In this document: positions 43,987-52,591 of the stretch, in pieces | Layout of the letters: the number at the start of each line of letters is the position of its first letter | Numbering within the stretch: position 1 is the first letter of the stretch | DNA from: Celeribacter arenosi | GTDB taxonomy: Bacteria > Pseudomonadota > Alphaproteobacteria > Rhodobacterales > Rhodobacteraceae | DNA length: 64,000 nt | Reading direction: 5' to 3' | Assembly (NCBI RefSeq): GCF_039539485.1 | Contig: NZ_BAABDF010000007.1 | Coordinates: 930,001-994,000, forward strand | Made by a program: the position numbers and the translations under genes | The notes under the pieces: model-generated | What the model saw: only the letters and a program-made list of their open reading frames with translations | Told to the model about the DNA's origin: nothing | Database searches by the model: none

Positions 43987-44430
43987 ATGAAACATTTTCT
44001 GACCTATCTTTCCGGCCTCGTATTCGGCCTTGGCATTAGCCTCGGCGGTATGGCGAACCCTGCCAAAGTTGTGAATTTCTTCGATGTTGCAGGCACTTGG
44101 GACCCTTCGCTCGCCTTTGTGATGGGCGGTGCTGTGGTGACTGCATTCATCGGCTACCGTTTCGTCTTCGGCCGCTGGAACAGCCCCGCGTTCGAGCCGG
44201 CATTCAACCTGCCGACCAGCCGTGTCATCGACACCAAACTCGTCGGCGGCGCAGCCGTTTTCGGCATCGGTTGGGGCATTGCCGGTTTCTGCCCGGGCGG
44301 CGCCCTGCCTGCAATCGGCACGCTCGACCCTGCGGTTCTGGTGTTCTTTGTCGCCCTCGTGGCGGGGATTTTCACCGCGAAATACCTGATGAAGCTATCG
44401 GCACTGCGCGCAGAGCGTCGCGCAGCGTGA
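43987..44430 (+). CDS. YeeE/YedE-family sulfur-compound channel, C-terminal-type half (147 aa)
   Basis: Second YeeE/YedE half (DUF6691-like), with four membrane segments and the conserved Cys in IAGFCPGGALPAIG (about residue 101). A ribosome site GGAGGG precedes it. It likely forms a channel with the preceding protein for thiosulfate, sulfide or a related species. It is followed by the persulfide-dioxygenase-like gene. Confidence 0.88.
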   Translation: MKHFLTYLSGLVFGLGISLGGMANPAKVVNFFDVAGTWDPSLAFVMGGAVVTAFIGYRFVFGRWNSPAFEPAFNLPTSRVIDTKLVGGAAVFGIGWGIAGFCPGGALPAIGTLDPAVLVFFVALVAGIFTAKYLMKLSALRAERRAA

Positions 44431-44462
44431 CGTAGCATAGACGTATCGAGAGGAGAGATATC

Positions 44463-45353
44463 ATGCCTTCCAACTACCCGATTGACATGTCCGTGAAACC
44501 GGAGGTGAAAGCCTTCTTTGACCCCGCGACCTGGACCATTTCCTACGTTGTCAAAGATCCCAACTCCAACGCCTGCGCTGTCGTCGATAGCGTCATGGAC
44601 ATTGATTACGCCGCCGGCCGCATCACCTACGAAAGCGCCGACGAGATCATCAAATATGTTCAGGACAACGATCTCAAGGTGGAGTGGCTGATCGAAACCC
44701 ACGTGCACGCCGACCACCTCTCTGCTGCGCCCTATATTCAGGACAAAGTAGGCGGGAAAATCGGCATCGGCGAACATATCGTCACGGTTCAGGAAACCTT
44801 CGGCAAAGTCTTCAACGAAGGCACCGAATTCCAACGCGACGGGTCCCAGTTCGACCGCCTGTTCAAGAACGGCGACACCTACAAAGTCGGCAGCATGGAT
44901 TGCTTTGCGATGCATACACCCGGTCACACGCCGGCCTGTATGACCCACACGATGGGTGATGCCACCTTTACCGGTGACACGCTGTTCATGCCCGATGGTG
45001 GCTCGGCACGTGCCGACTTCCCGGGTGGGGACGCAGGGATCCTGTTCGACAGCATCCAGAAAGTGCTCGCACTGCCCGACGACATGCGCCTGTTCATGTG
45101 CCACGACTACGGCCCGAACGGACGCGACATCGAATGGGAAACCACCGTTGGTGCGGAAAAAGAGCACAACATCCACGTGGGTGGTGGCAAAACCAAAGCC
45201 GACTTCGTGAAATTCCGCGAAGAACGCGATGCCACGCTCGACATGCCGCGCCTCATCATCCCTTCGCTGCAGGTGAACATGCGTGCAGGCGAGTTGCCGC
45301 CAGCCGATCAGGACGGTAAACAATTCTTGAAGGTACCGGTCAACGGGCTCTGA
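44463..45353 (+). CDS. Metallo-beta-lactamase-fold hydrolase, persulfide-dioxygenase-like (296 aa)
   Basis: The MBL metal motif ETHVHADHLSAAP is at residues about 78-88 (His80, His82, Asp84, His85). A further FAMHTPGHTPACMTH and CHDYGPNGRD complete the ligands. Members in this setting, such as Blh or ETHE1-like enzymes, oxidise glutathione persulfide to sulfite. Operon neighbours are sulfur channels and SQR, which fits persulfide handling. The iron-binding residues used by dioxygenases cannot be settled here. A 12-bp hairpin follows the stop. Confidence 0.85.
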   Translation: MPSNYPIDMSVKPEVKAFFDPATWTISYVVKDPNSNACAVVDSVMDIDYAAGRITYESADEIIKYVQDNDLKVEWLIETHVHADHLSAAPYIQDKVGGKIGIGEHIVTVQETFGKVFNEGTEFQRDGSQFDRLFKNGDTYKVGSMDCFAMHTPGHTPACMTHTMGDATFTGDTLFMPDGGSARADFPGGDAGILFDSIQKVLALPDDMRLFMCHDYGPNGRDIEWETTVGAEKEHNIHVGGGKTKADFVKFREERDATLDMPRLIIPSLQVNMRAGELPPADQDGKQFLKVPVNGL

Positions 45354-45359
45354 TCTGTC

Positions 45360-45395
45360 AGGGCCGGCCGGTAGATCATCGGGCCGGCCGGCCCT
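45360..45395 (+). promoter_or_regulatory. Strong intercistronic hairpin in the sulfur operon
   Basis: AGGGCCGGCCGG and CCGGCCGGCCCT pair perfectly (12 bp) around a 12-nt loop. No T-run follows, so it is not a standard terminator. It may shield the upstream mRNA from decay and set unequal expression of the flanking genes. The sequence is seen; the role is inferred. Confidence 0.65.
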
Positions 45396-45417
45396 CAGAC
45401 AGTTCAGGAGACGCAAG

Positions 45418-45834
45418 TTGGATTTTAACAAGATCAACGACGCCATCACGGTTAGCGGTCAGATTACCCCCGAAGACGTGGCCACACTTGCTGAGAAGGG
45501 CTTCAAAACCCTCGTGATCAACCGTCCCGATGAAGAAGTCGATGCGGCTCTGGCGTCTGATGTGATGATCGACGCGGCCAAAAACCACGGGATGGCGGCC
45601 ATCTACCTGCCGATCTATCCGGGCGGGTTCTCGTCGGAAACCGTGGACGGCATGCGTCAGGTTCTCGCCGAGCAGACGGGCCCCGTCTACGCCTATTGCC
45701 GCTCCGGTACGCGGTCCTGTTTCGCCTGGGGCCTGTCGCAGGCCGGTCAGGTCGACGGGGGAGAGATACTAAAGCAGGCGGCAGGGGCCGGCTATGACCT
45801 GAGCCCCGTCGCGATGCATCTGTCGGGAGAGTAG
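45418..45834 (+). CDS. TIGR01244/DUF442 sulfurtransferase-like protein (138 aa), TTG start
   Basis: A DUF442 (phosphatase-like rhodanese fold) domain with the catalytic loop YAYCRSGTRSCFAW, Cys at residue 94. The TTG at 45418 has AGGAG about 8 bp upstream. It is clearly homologous to the first 130 residues of the next protein, where the Cys is also residue 94. It probably moves sulfane sulfur between the persulfide-oxidising partner proteins. A single-domain copy is retained beside the fused one. Confidence 0.85.
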   Translation: MDFNKINDAITVSGQITPEDVATLAEKGFKTLVINRPDEEVDAALASDVMIDAAKNHGMAAIYLPIYPGGFSSETVDGMRQVLAEQTGPVYAYCRSGTRSCFAWGLSQAGQVDGGEILKQAAGAGYDLSPVAMHLSGE

Positions 45835-45952
45835 CGCAGGCGCGCATCCCTCCCGCCACATTGAATTGACCCCGCATATGCGGGCGAGACATGGCGAGAG
45901 GGACCCGCATCCGAGCGGCCCCAAAGGCCGCTTTGACGCGAGGAGACGCGCT

Positions 45953-47629
45953 ATGGAGCTCAAGAAAATTTCCGACGGCCTGTCTGTTTCCGGGCAGGTC
46001 CACCCCGAAGACATGGCAAAACTTGCACGGCGCGGGTTTCGGGCGGTGATCTGTAACCGTCCCGACGGCGAAGCCGCCGACCAACCCACCGCCGAGGAAA
46101 TCGAAACCGCCGCTAAGGCCGCTGGTCTCGAATTCCGCTATCTCCCTGTGACCCCCGGTATCGTGACCGAAGAGACCGCGGCTGCCTTTGGTCAGGCCCT
46201 CATCGATCTGCCCGGACCGGTGTTCGGCTACTGCCGCACCGGCACGCGCACCACCACGCTGTGGTCGCTCGCCATGGCCAAGGAGAAATCCGTCGTCGAT
46301 ATCCTGGCCGCGACCAAGGCCGCAGGCTACGACATGTCCGGCGTGGCGCGCCGCATCGCCAACGGTGGCAAAACCCCCACCGATAGCGCAGAAGACGCCC
46401 GTTTCGATGTGGTCATCGTCGGCGGCGGCGCGGCGGGCATCGCGGCGGCATCCTCGCTCAAATCGCGCAAACCCGACCTCGAAATCGCCATCATCGACCC
46501 TGCCGACATCCACTACTACCAACCCGGTTGGACCATGGTCGGGGCAGGCGTCTTTGACGCCAAAACCACCGCCAAAACCATGGGCAGCCTCATTCCCCGT
46601 GGTGTCCATTGGATCAAATCCGCCGTTGCCGCCTTTGAACCCGACAATAACGCCGTCATCCTCGATGGCTGTCGCGTGGTCAAATACGAACGCCTCGTCG
46701 TCTGTCCGGGATTGAAACTCGACTGGACTGCGGTCGACGGGCTCGTCGATACGCTGGGCAAAAACGGTGTGACCTCGAATTACCGTTACGATCTCGCGCC
46801 TTACACATGGAAGCTGGTGCGCGAAATGCGTGGTGGCAAAGCCATCTTCACCCAACCACCGATGCCGATCAAATGCGCCGGCGCACCCCAAAAGGCGATG
46901 TATCTCTCCGCCTCGCATTGGGAAACGGCGGGCGTTCTCGGCAATGTCGACATCCACTTCATGAATGCCGGTGGGGTGCTGTTCGGGGTCAAAGACTACG
47001 TGCCCGCGCTTGAGGAATACGTCGAACGCTACAACGCGCATCTCGACTTCTTCCACAATCTGGTCGCCATTGACGGGCAGGCCAAAACTGCCACTTTCGA
47101 GATCATCAAACCGGATACCGAGCCCACCCGTGTCACCGTGGATTTCGACATGATCCACGTCACCCCGCCGCAAAAGGCACCCGACTTCATTGCCGTCTCG
47201 CCTCTGGCCGATGCGGCAGGATGGGTCGACGTTGATCAGGCCACGCTGCGCCACAAAACCTACGACAACATCTGGTCGCTCGGGGATGTGATGAACGCCC
47301 CGAACGCCAAAACCGCCGCCGCCGCGCGCATGCAGGCCCCCATCGTGGCCGACAACATCGCCGCCGATATCGACGGAAAGGGGCCGCAATCCGCCTACAA
47401 CGGCTACGGATCCTGCCCGCTGACTGTCGAGAAGGGCAAAATTGTTCTCGCCGAGTTCGGCTATGGTGGGGTGCTTTTGCCATCCTTCCCGAAATGGATG
47501 CTCGATGGCACCAAAGCCACCCGTAAGGCATGGTTTCTAAAGGAACAAATCCTCCCGCCGGTTTATTGGAAAGCAATGCTGCGCGGCAAGGAATGGATGA
47601 TCAAGCCGGAAAAAGTATCGGCGAAATAA
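45953..47629 (+). CDS. Fusion of DUF442 sulfurtransferase and sulfide:quinone oxidoreductase-type FAD protein (558 aa)
   Basis: Residues 1-130 are a DUF442 domain (FGYCRTGTRTTTLW, Cys94). From about 152 the FAD-binding fold of the SQR/FCSD type begins (FDVVIVGGGAAGIAAAS). Cysteines in LVVCPGLKLDW and MPIKCAGAPQKAMYL match the SQR active-site pair. SQR oxidises sulfide to sulfane sulfur and passes electrons to quinone; the fused DUF442 may accept the sulfur. Start ATG 45953 has GAGGAG upstream. This fusion is recorded in other proteobacteria. Confidence 0.87.
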   Translation: MELKKISDGLSVSGQVHPEDMAKLARRGFRAVICNRPDGEAADQPTAEEIETAAKAAGLEFRYLPVTPGIVTEETAAAFGQALIDLPGPVFGYCRTGTRTTTLWSLAMAKEKSVVDILAATKAAGYDMSGVARRIANGGKTPTDSAEDARFDVVIVGGGAAGIAAASSLKSRKPDLEIAIIDPADIHYYQPGWTMVGAGVFDAKTTAKTMGSLIPRGVHWIKSAVAAFEPDNNAVILDGCRVVKYERLVVCPGLKLDWTAVDGLVDTLGKNGVTSNYRYDLAPYTWKLVREMRGGKAIFTQPPMPIKCAGAPQKAMYLSASHWETAGVLGNVDIHFMNAGGVLFGVKDYVPALEEYVERYNAHLDFFHNLVAIDGQAKTATFEIIKPDTEPTRVTVDFDMIHVTPPQKAPDFIAVSPLADAAGWVDVDQATLRHKTYDNIWSLGDVMNAPNAKTAAAARMQAPIVADNIAADIDGKGPQSAYNGYGSCPLTVEKGKIVLAEFGYGGVLLPSFPKWMLDGTKATRKAWFLKEQILPPVYWKAMLRGKEWMIKPEKVSAK

Positions 47630-47683
47630 TGGAACTGGCGCAGCCCCGCAGGGGGCCGCGCACCCAATACAAGGACTAACCCC

Positions 47684-49441
47684 GTGGCTTTTGACCCGCG
47701 TTCCCTCAAACGGTATTTCCCGATCCTCGACTGGGGCTCGAAGTACCGCATGGACACCTTCGCAAATGACGGCATCGCCGCCGTGATCGTGACCATCATG
47801 CTCATCCCGCAATCGCTCGCCTACGCGCTTCTGGCGGGGCTGCCGGCACAAATGGGCCTTTATGCGTCGATCCTGCCGCTGGTCGCCTATGCGATTTTCG
47901 GCACCTCGCGCGCGCTCGCCGTCGGCCCTGTGGCCGTTGTCTCCCTGATGACCGCCGCTGCCGTGGGCAACCTCGCGCTGCAGGGCACGGCAGAATACGC
48001 CGCCGCCGCCATCACGCTCGCCTTCCTGTCGGGGCTGATCCTGCTCGCGATGGGTCTCTTCCGGCTCGGCTTTTTCGCCAACTTCCTGTCCCATCCGGTG
48101 ATCGCGGGCTTCATCACCGCCTCGGGTATCCTGATCGCCACTTCGCAGGCCAAACACATCCTCGGGGTCTCGGCCTCCGGTCACACCCTGCCTGAAATGC
48201 TCGAAGCGCTCTGGGAACACCTGCCCGAAACCAACCTGATCACGCTGGTGATCGGCGTTGCAGCCACCGCATTCCTCTTCTGGGTGCGCAAGGGGCTCAA
48301 ACCCATGCTCATTGATCGTGGCCTGAGCCCGCGCATGGCCGATATCTCCGCCAAGGCCGGCCCCGTCGCCGCCGTCGTGGTCACCACACTCGCGGCCTTC
48401 GTCTTTGGCCTCTCCGATCACGGCGTCAAAATTGTCGGCGACGTGCCCCGTGGCCTACCACCGCTGACACTGCCGCAATTCTCCGGCGAAATCTGGGCGC
48501 AACTCTTCGGCTCCGCCGTTCTCATCTCCATCATCGGTTTCGTGGAATCCGTCTCCGTGGCCCAAACGCTGGCCGCCAAGAAACGCCAGCGCATCGTCCC
48601 CGATCAGGAACTCGTCGGTCTGGGTGCCTCCAACATTGCGGCCGCGATCTCCGGCGGCTATCCCGTGACCGGTGGCTTTGCGCGCTCGGTTGTGAACTTC
48701 GACGCCGGTGCCGAAACCCCCGCCGCCGGTGCCTTTACCGCCGTCGGTATCGCGCTCGCGGCGCTCTTCCTCACACCGCTGCTCTACTTCCTCCCGATCG
48801 CCACACTGGCGGCCACGATCATCGTCGCGGTGCTCAGCCTCGTTGACTTCTCGATCCTCAAACGCACCTGGGGCTACTCGAAAGCCGACTTTGCCGCCGT
48901 TCTCGCCACCATCCTGCTCACGCTGGGCTTTGGCGTGGAAACCGGTGTCTCGGCGGGCGTGATCCTGTCCATCGGCCTGCACCTCTACAAAACCTCGCGC
49001 CCCCATGTGGCAGAGGTCGGTCTGGTCCCGGGCACCGAGCACTTCCGCAACATCAACCGCCACGATGTGCTCACCGATCCAGCCGTCGCCACGATCCGCG
49101 TCGACGAAAGCCTCTATTTCGCAAACGCGCGTTTCCTTGAGGATTACATCCTCGACCGGATCGCAGGCGACGACGCCCTCAAACACGTCATCCTCATGTG
49201 CCCTGCGGTGAACGAGATCGACACATCCGCCCTCGAAGCCCTGGAAGAGATCAACAAACGTCTCTCGGACGGTGGCATCAACCTCCACCTCTCGGAGGTC
49301 AAAGGCCCCGTCATGGACCGTCTGAAAAAGTCCCACTTCCTCGACGAACTCACAGGTCAGGTGTTCCTGTCCCAATTCGCCGCGATGAAGGCGCTCGGGG
49401 ACGTCACCTACCAAACGCCCAAACCCAAAGCGGCAGAGTAA
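47684..49441 (+). CDS. SulP-family anion transporter with STAS domain (585 aa)
   Basis: GTG start with AAGGA upstream. The membrane core (about 12 helices) has the SulP signature near residue 30-60 (MLIPQSLAYALLAGLPAQMGLY). A C-terminal cytoplasmic STAS domain spans about 440-560 (HVILMCPAVNEIDTSALE). SulP proteins carry sulfate, bicarbonate or other anions. As the last gene of a sulfide-oxidation operon, it may export sulfite or sulfate made by the other enzymes, or import sulfate. Terminator follows. Confidence 0.92.
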   Translation: MAFDPRSLKRYFPILDWGSKYRMDTFANDGIAAVIVTIMLIPQSLAYALLAGLPAQMGLYASILPLVAYAIFGTSRALAVGPVAVVSLMTAAAVGNLALQGTAEYAAAAITLAFLSGLILLAMGLFRLGFFANFLSHPVIAGFITASGILIATSQAKHILGVSASGHTLPEMLEALWEHLPETNLITLVIGVAATAFLFWVRKGLKPMLIDRGLSPRMADISAKAGPVAAVVVTTLAAFVFGLSDHGVKIVGDVPRGLPPLTLPQFSGEIWAQLFGSAVLISIIGFVESVSVAQTLAAKKRQRIVPDQELVGLGASNIAAAISGGYPVTGGFARSVVNFDAGAETPAAGAFTAVGIALAALFLTPLLYFLPIATLAATIIVAVLSLVDFSILKRTWGYSKADFAAVLATILLTLGFGVETGVSAGVILSIGLHLYKTSRPHVAEVGLVPGTEHFRNINRHDVLTDPAVATIRVDESLYFANARFLEDYILDRIAGDDALKHVILMCPAVNEIDTSALEALEEINKRLSDGGINLHLSEVKGPVMDRLKKSHFLDELTGQVFLSQFAAMKALGDVTYQTPKPKAAE

Positions 49442-49446
49442 AACGC

Positions 49447-49476
49447 GAAAGGCCCTCCCAACCGGAGGGCCTTTTG
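49447..49476 (+). terminator. Terminator of the sulfur operon
   Basis: AAAGGCCCTCC pairs with GGAGGGCCTTT around CAACC, then TTGG and a TTT run. It lies a few bp after the SulP stop and separates the operon from the AT-richer cassette. Confidence 0.9.
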
Positions 49477-49715
49477 GTTTCCTGCTTGGTCGGTTTTCAC
49501 CCAGATGATGCCTAGGTGCATGACCATCTGTCGTTTGTTTTTCACGAAAATCGTGGCATCCCTAGAGCATGCCAGATCGAAAATGCCGAGGCAGGAATGC
49601 AATGCGAGCGTCGTGGATTTGCGGGCACGGGCACATCGCCGACCTCTAGATCAATGCCCCCGAAGCGGCTACAAGACCGACTTATGGACGAAAACTGTTC
49701 CCGCTTTGAGGTGCC

Positions 49716-50531
49716 ATGCCGAAGTTCCTAATCCATCCCGGTTTCCACAAAACAGGCACGACCAGTCTCCAATCATTTTTGAACGCAAATCGACAACGTT
49801 TGGCCCAACAAGACATATCAGTCTATCTCGGCCCGCAAATGGGGGCTCTATCTTTGGCCGGACGTCGCTACGGGCGCAATCCAGGTCCAATGACTTTGAA
49901 AAAGTTCAAACGGTCTGTTCTGGGCTTTCTCGATGGCGTTGATGACGCCGGCACAATTGTCGTGTCCCGAGAGTCGCTCGCCGGGCGTATGGTCGGTGAC
50001 GTCCGGGATGACGGTTCAATCGTCACGGATTATGCCACCTCTGCGGCGCCTCTGCTCTGGTTCTTGGTGAAAGCGACGCGCAACAAGTTCGGAGAGGACA
50101 CCCCGATCACCATGCTGTTCACGACACGTGGACGCGATAGCTTTCTGAGCAGCGCCTACAAACACAATCTGCGCAATAGGCGGGTCGTCGAAAGCTTCGG
50201 CGAGTTCGAAGGCAGATTTGACGCCAAATTCAATCTAGTGTCTGAGATCGAGAAAATTTCTGAGGTTCTGAACAATGTGGACGTCGTCGCGCGTTCTTTA
50301 GAAGACCTGACTCAATCACAATTTGGCCCCGGATCCGCGATCGTTGATTTGTTGGATTTACCCGCGAATGTCCTGACGCAACTGGAGAAAACGCCACCCC
50401 AGCGCGTAGGACAATCCAAAGACATCAACGCACGGCTGCTCGACCTAAACAAGTCTGTCAAAGATGATGGGGAGTTGCTAAAACAAAAGCGAGAGCTTCT
50501 CCTAGCTGTTGAAGGTATACAGCCCGACTAA
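49716..50531 (+). CDS. Sulfotransferase-like protein (271 aa)
   Basis: The N-terminus MPKFLIHPGFHKTGTTSLQ has the phosphosulfate-binding loop of sulfotransferases (HKTGTT-S), used to bind PAPS. The central TMLFTTRGRDSFLSSAYK resembles the second PAPS-binding segment. The acceptor is unknown; such proteins modify polysaccharides or lipids. GAGGTGCC precedes the ATG. Base composition is lower in GC than its neighbours (24 of 60 G/C at 50221-50280), hinting at horizontal transfer. It is paired with the next gene in the same direction. Confidence 0.75.
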   Translation: MPKFLIHPGFHKTGTTSLQSFLNANRQRLAQQDISVYLGPQMGALSLAGRRYGRNPGPMTLKKFKRSVLGFLDGVDDAGTIVVSRESLAGRMVGDVRDDGSIVTDYATSAAPLLWFLVKATRNKFGEDTPITMLFTTRGRDSFLSSAYKHNLRNRRVVESFGEFEGRFDAKFNLVSEIEKISEVLNNVDVVARSLEDLTQSQFGPGSAIVDLLDLPANVLTQLEKTPPQRVGQSKDINARLLDLNKSVKDDGELLKQKRELLLAVEGIQPD

Positions 50532-50578
50532 AGAGCAGAAACGAGAATAATCAATAAAAAATAGGGATTTACGCACAG

Positions 50579-52177
50579 GTGAGGGGAACAGTAGCTGAAG
50601 AACAATGTGACGCACATGGCTTCGATTTTGCGGAGACATTTCGCAACCAATACCACATTGCGCCACTTGATGTGCCACCTCCCGAAGGCTTTGAAAGCGT
50701 CATAATTTTTGACTGGCGCGTTTCGTTTTGCCCCTCTTTGCATACCTGCCTAGTGACAGACGCCAATGGGGTCCAATGCGGCGTTATCCTTGGACATGCT
50801 GTAGCCGAGGATGGAACCTATCTTAGTGGCACGACACCCTTGGACGGCGGAGTGGATACGCCATCGTTCTTTGATGCGGCGGAGGCCTTTATCAAATGGG
50901 CCGCTGGCCGGTTCATGGCGTTCTTTGCGACACCAACCGATGCGCGTGCATATCCCGACCCGGTCAGCTCTTTTGGCTTTGTTTATGACCCCGAGACCAA
51001 ATGTGTTGCCTCCAGCCTGTTTTTGTCGCTCCATCGCCCGCTAGAAGAAAATCCGGCCTTCGATAACGCGGCGATCGTGAAGGGCGCCGACTGTTTTGGA
51101 ACTCAAACAACAACAGATGTGTACAAGGGTTCCTATGGATTTGGGATGACCCGTGATCGGCATGTCCGTCGAAGTGTTGCCAACCATTATCTGGATCTCG
51201 CCTCCCTGGAAATGCATCGGTTTTGGCCCAAAGAAGGTGATTTCGACAGGTTTGACCTGCCACGTCGCGATCTTGCCGATCTAATTGTTGAACGCCTCAA
51301 AACAAACGTCCGCGCCCTTGTGGCGCATAATGACACTGGTTTCCTTCTGTCCGGCGGATACGATTCCAAAATGGTTCTCGCTGCGGCACAGAGCGATCTG
51401 GCAGCATCAGACCGCCTCAAAAGTTATGTTTTTGCAAGTACCTGGAACCAAACTATTGATGTGAATATCGCGGCAGCGTTGGGAGAAAGCGCGGGGCTCC
51501 AAGTCACGTCGGTCGTGCCTGAAGACGGCCACAAGGGATCATTCCTGCAAAATAAAAAGGAATTCCGGCGCAAAGGGCTGCAATACGTTATTGCAACTGG
51601 CAGCATCGGGCGAATGCCGAACACCGAAAACCGCGGGTATCTGGATCGATTGCCAGAAGGCGGCATCCTCATCACCGGAAACATGTTGGAGATATGTTCT
51701 GCTGTCTGGTGGCCTGCCAAGAAAATTGATGATGCCGAGCATGCGGTAATCAGATGTCAGGTTGCACGAAATACGCCTGCTGAAATCGAGGACAGGGAGG
51801 CGCGGTTCGCCAGTTGGTTCGAAAAGCTTCCCGATGCGGCAAAACTGATGCTTCATGATTTTAACTACATGGAAAATACCCTCCCAAATACACAATCCGC
51901 ATATTTGGGTTTCACCCGCCAATTCCGCGTCCCGCCCGCGAATGACCGGGCGATTTTTGCGGCTTCGATGTGTACAGCTGTTCCTTGGCGGCGCAGACGG
52001 GGTTTGTTTTGGGCCATTGTGGCACGCAGTTCTCCCGATCTTCATAAATTGCCTACGGTGGAAGACATAAAATTTGTCGCGAAGCGGGATAGCGAGGCCA
52101 CGATAGAAGAACTAGCCCAAGGTGACCTTGAGGCCGTTAAGCAAAAGTTCGTACAGTTGCGCGGCGGTAGGGTATGA
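50579..52177 (+). CDS. Asparagine-synthase-like PP-loop protein with degenerate glutaminase-type N-terminus (532 aa)
   Basis: The PP-loop ATP pyrophosphatase motif is LLSGGYDSKMV (Ser258-Gly-Gly-Tyr-Asp-Ser263), so it adenylates a substrate. The first 190 residues resemble the asparagine-synthetase glutaminase fold (AGRFMAFFATPTDARAYPDP and VYDPETKCVA) but lack the N-terminal catalytic Cys, so it would use ammonia or another nucleophile. GTG start; ribosome site weak. The region is AT-rich for this window (26 of 60 G/C at 51541-51600). Likely involved in modifying a surface sugar or peptide with the sulfotransferase-like partner; substrate unknown. Confidence 0.7.
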   Translation: MRGTVAEEQCDAHGFDFAETFRNQYHIAPLDVPPPEGFESVIIFDWRVSFCPSLHTCLVTDANGVQCGVILGHAVAEDGTYLSGTTPLDGGVDTPSFFDAAEAFIKWAAGRFMAFFATPTDARAYPDPVSSFGFVYDPETKCVASSLFLSLHRPLEENPAFDNAAIVKGADCFGTQTTTDVYKGSYGFGMTRDRHVRRSVANHYLDLASLEMHRFWPKEGDFDRFDLPRRDLADLIVERLKTNVRALVAHNDTGFLLSGGYDSKMVLAAAQSDLAASDRLKSYVFASTWNQTIDVNIAAALGESAGLQVTSVVPEDGHKGSFLQNKKEFRRKGLQYVIATGSIGRMPNTENRGYLDRLPEGGILITGNMLEICSAVWWPAKKIDDAEHAVIRCQVARNTPAEIEDREARFASWFEKLPDAAKLMLHDFNYMENTLPNTQSAYLGFTRQFRVPPANDRAIFAASMCTAVPWRRRRGLFWAIVARSSPDLHKLPTVEDIKFVAKRDSEATIEELAQGDLEAVKQKFVQLRGGRV

Positions 52178-52591
52178 TGAATCCGGTCGACATTCCCTGC
52201 TGCAAGGCGGTTCGGTAGGCACGTAAACGGATCCAGACACTTCGAAATACGCAGTCCGGGCATAGTCTCCGATTGCGTAAGTTCGTTTTGAGACGGGCTG
52301 CCGGGCGTCCGTCTATATTTTGAGACTTAATGTTGAGACTTAATCGAGCACAAAGCTCGGGAAGGGCGAAGGAGCCCGAGCGCTCGCAATCACGCTTTGA
52401 ACGCTCACCGAAAAGATCGACATTGCGAGGCTTGATAAAAGCACTGTTCTTTAGCCCATGCGACGAATTTTTATAACTTTGCGGAGCCTCACGGCTAAAA
52501 CCGCTGACACCTTACGGTATATGTCATTGTTTCCGTTGAAATGTGCCATCATACTTCCCATGGACATAAAACCTGTCTTTGGGAGGACAAC
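52178..52591. other. Intergenic region, no gene; carries a direct repeat and a hairpin
   Basis: About 410 bp between the AT-rich cassette and the TRAP operon. TTGAGACTTAAT occurs twice in tandem (52320-52331 and 52333-52344), and a related TTTTGAGACGGG lies near 52286. GCTCGGG and CCCGAGC (52355-52381) form a hairpin. No open frame looks real. The TRAP promoter must lie in the last part of this stretch. Confidence 0.5.
52320..52344. repeat. Tandem 12-bp direct repeat
   Basis: TTGAGACTTAAT is repeated exactly after 1 bp, giving a 13-bp period. It could be a regulator site for the downstream TRAP operon, or a relic of the junction of the AT-rich cassette. Nothing else supports either reading. 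Confidence 0.5.

Noticed and set aside
45518..47389. A 623-residue minus-strand frame across the DUF442-SQR region
   Set aside because: It is antisense to well-recognised sulfur genes and has no family-like motifs; it is a high-GC shadow frame.
49500..52590. Mobile element carrying the AT-rich cassette
   Set aside because: No transposase, integrase, terminal inverted repeats or tRNA junction was seen; only composition supports transfer.
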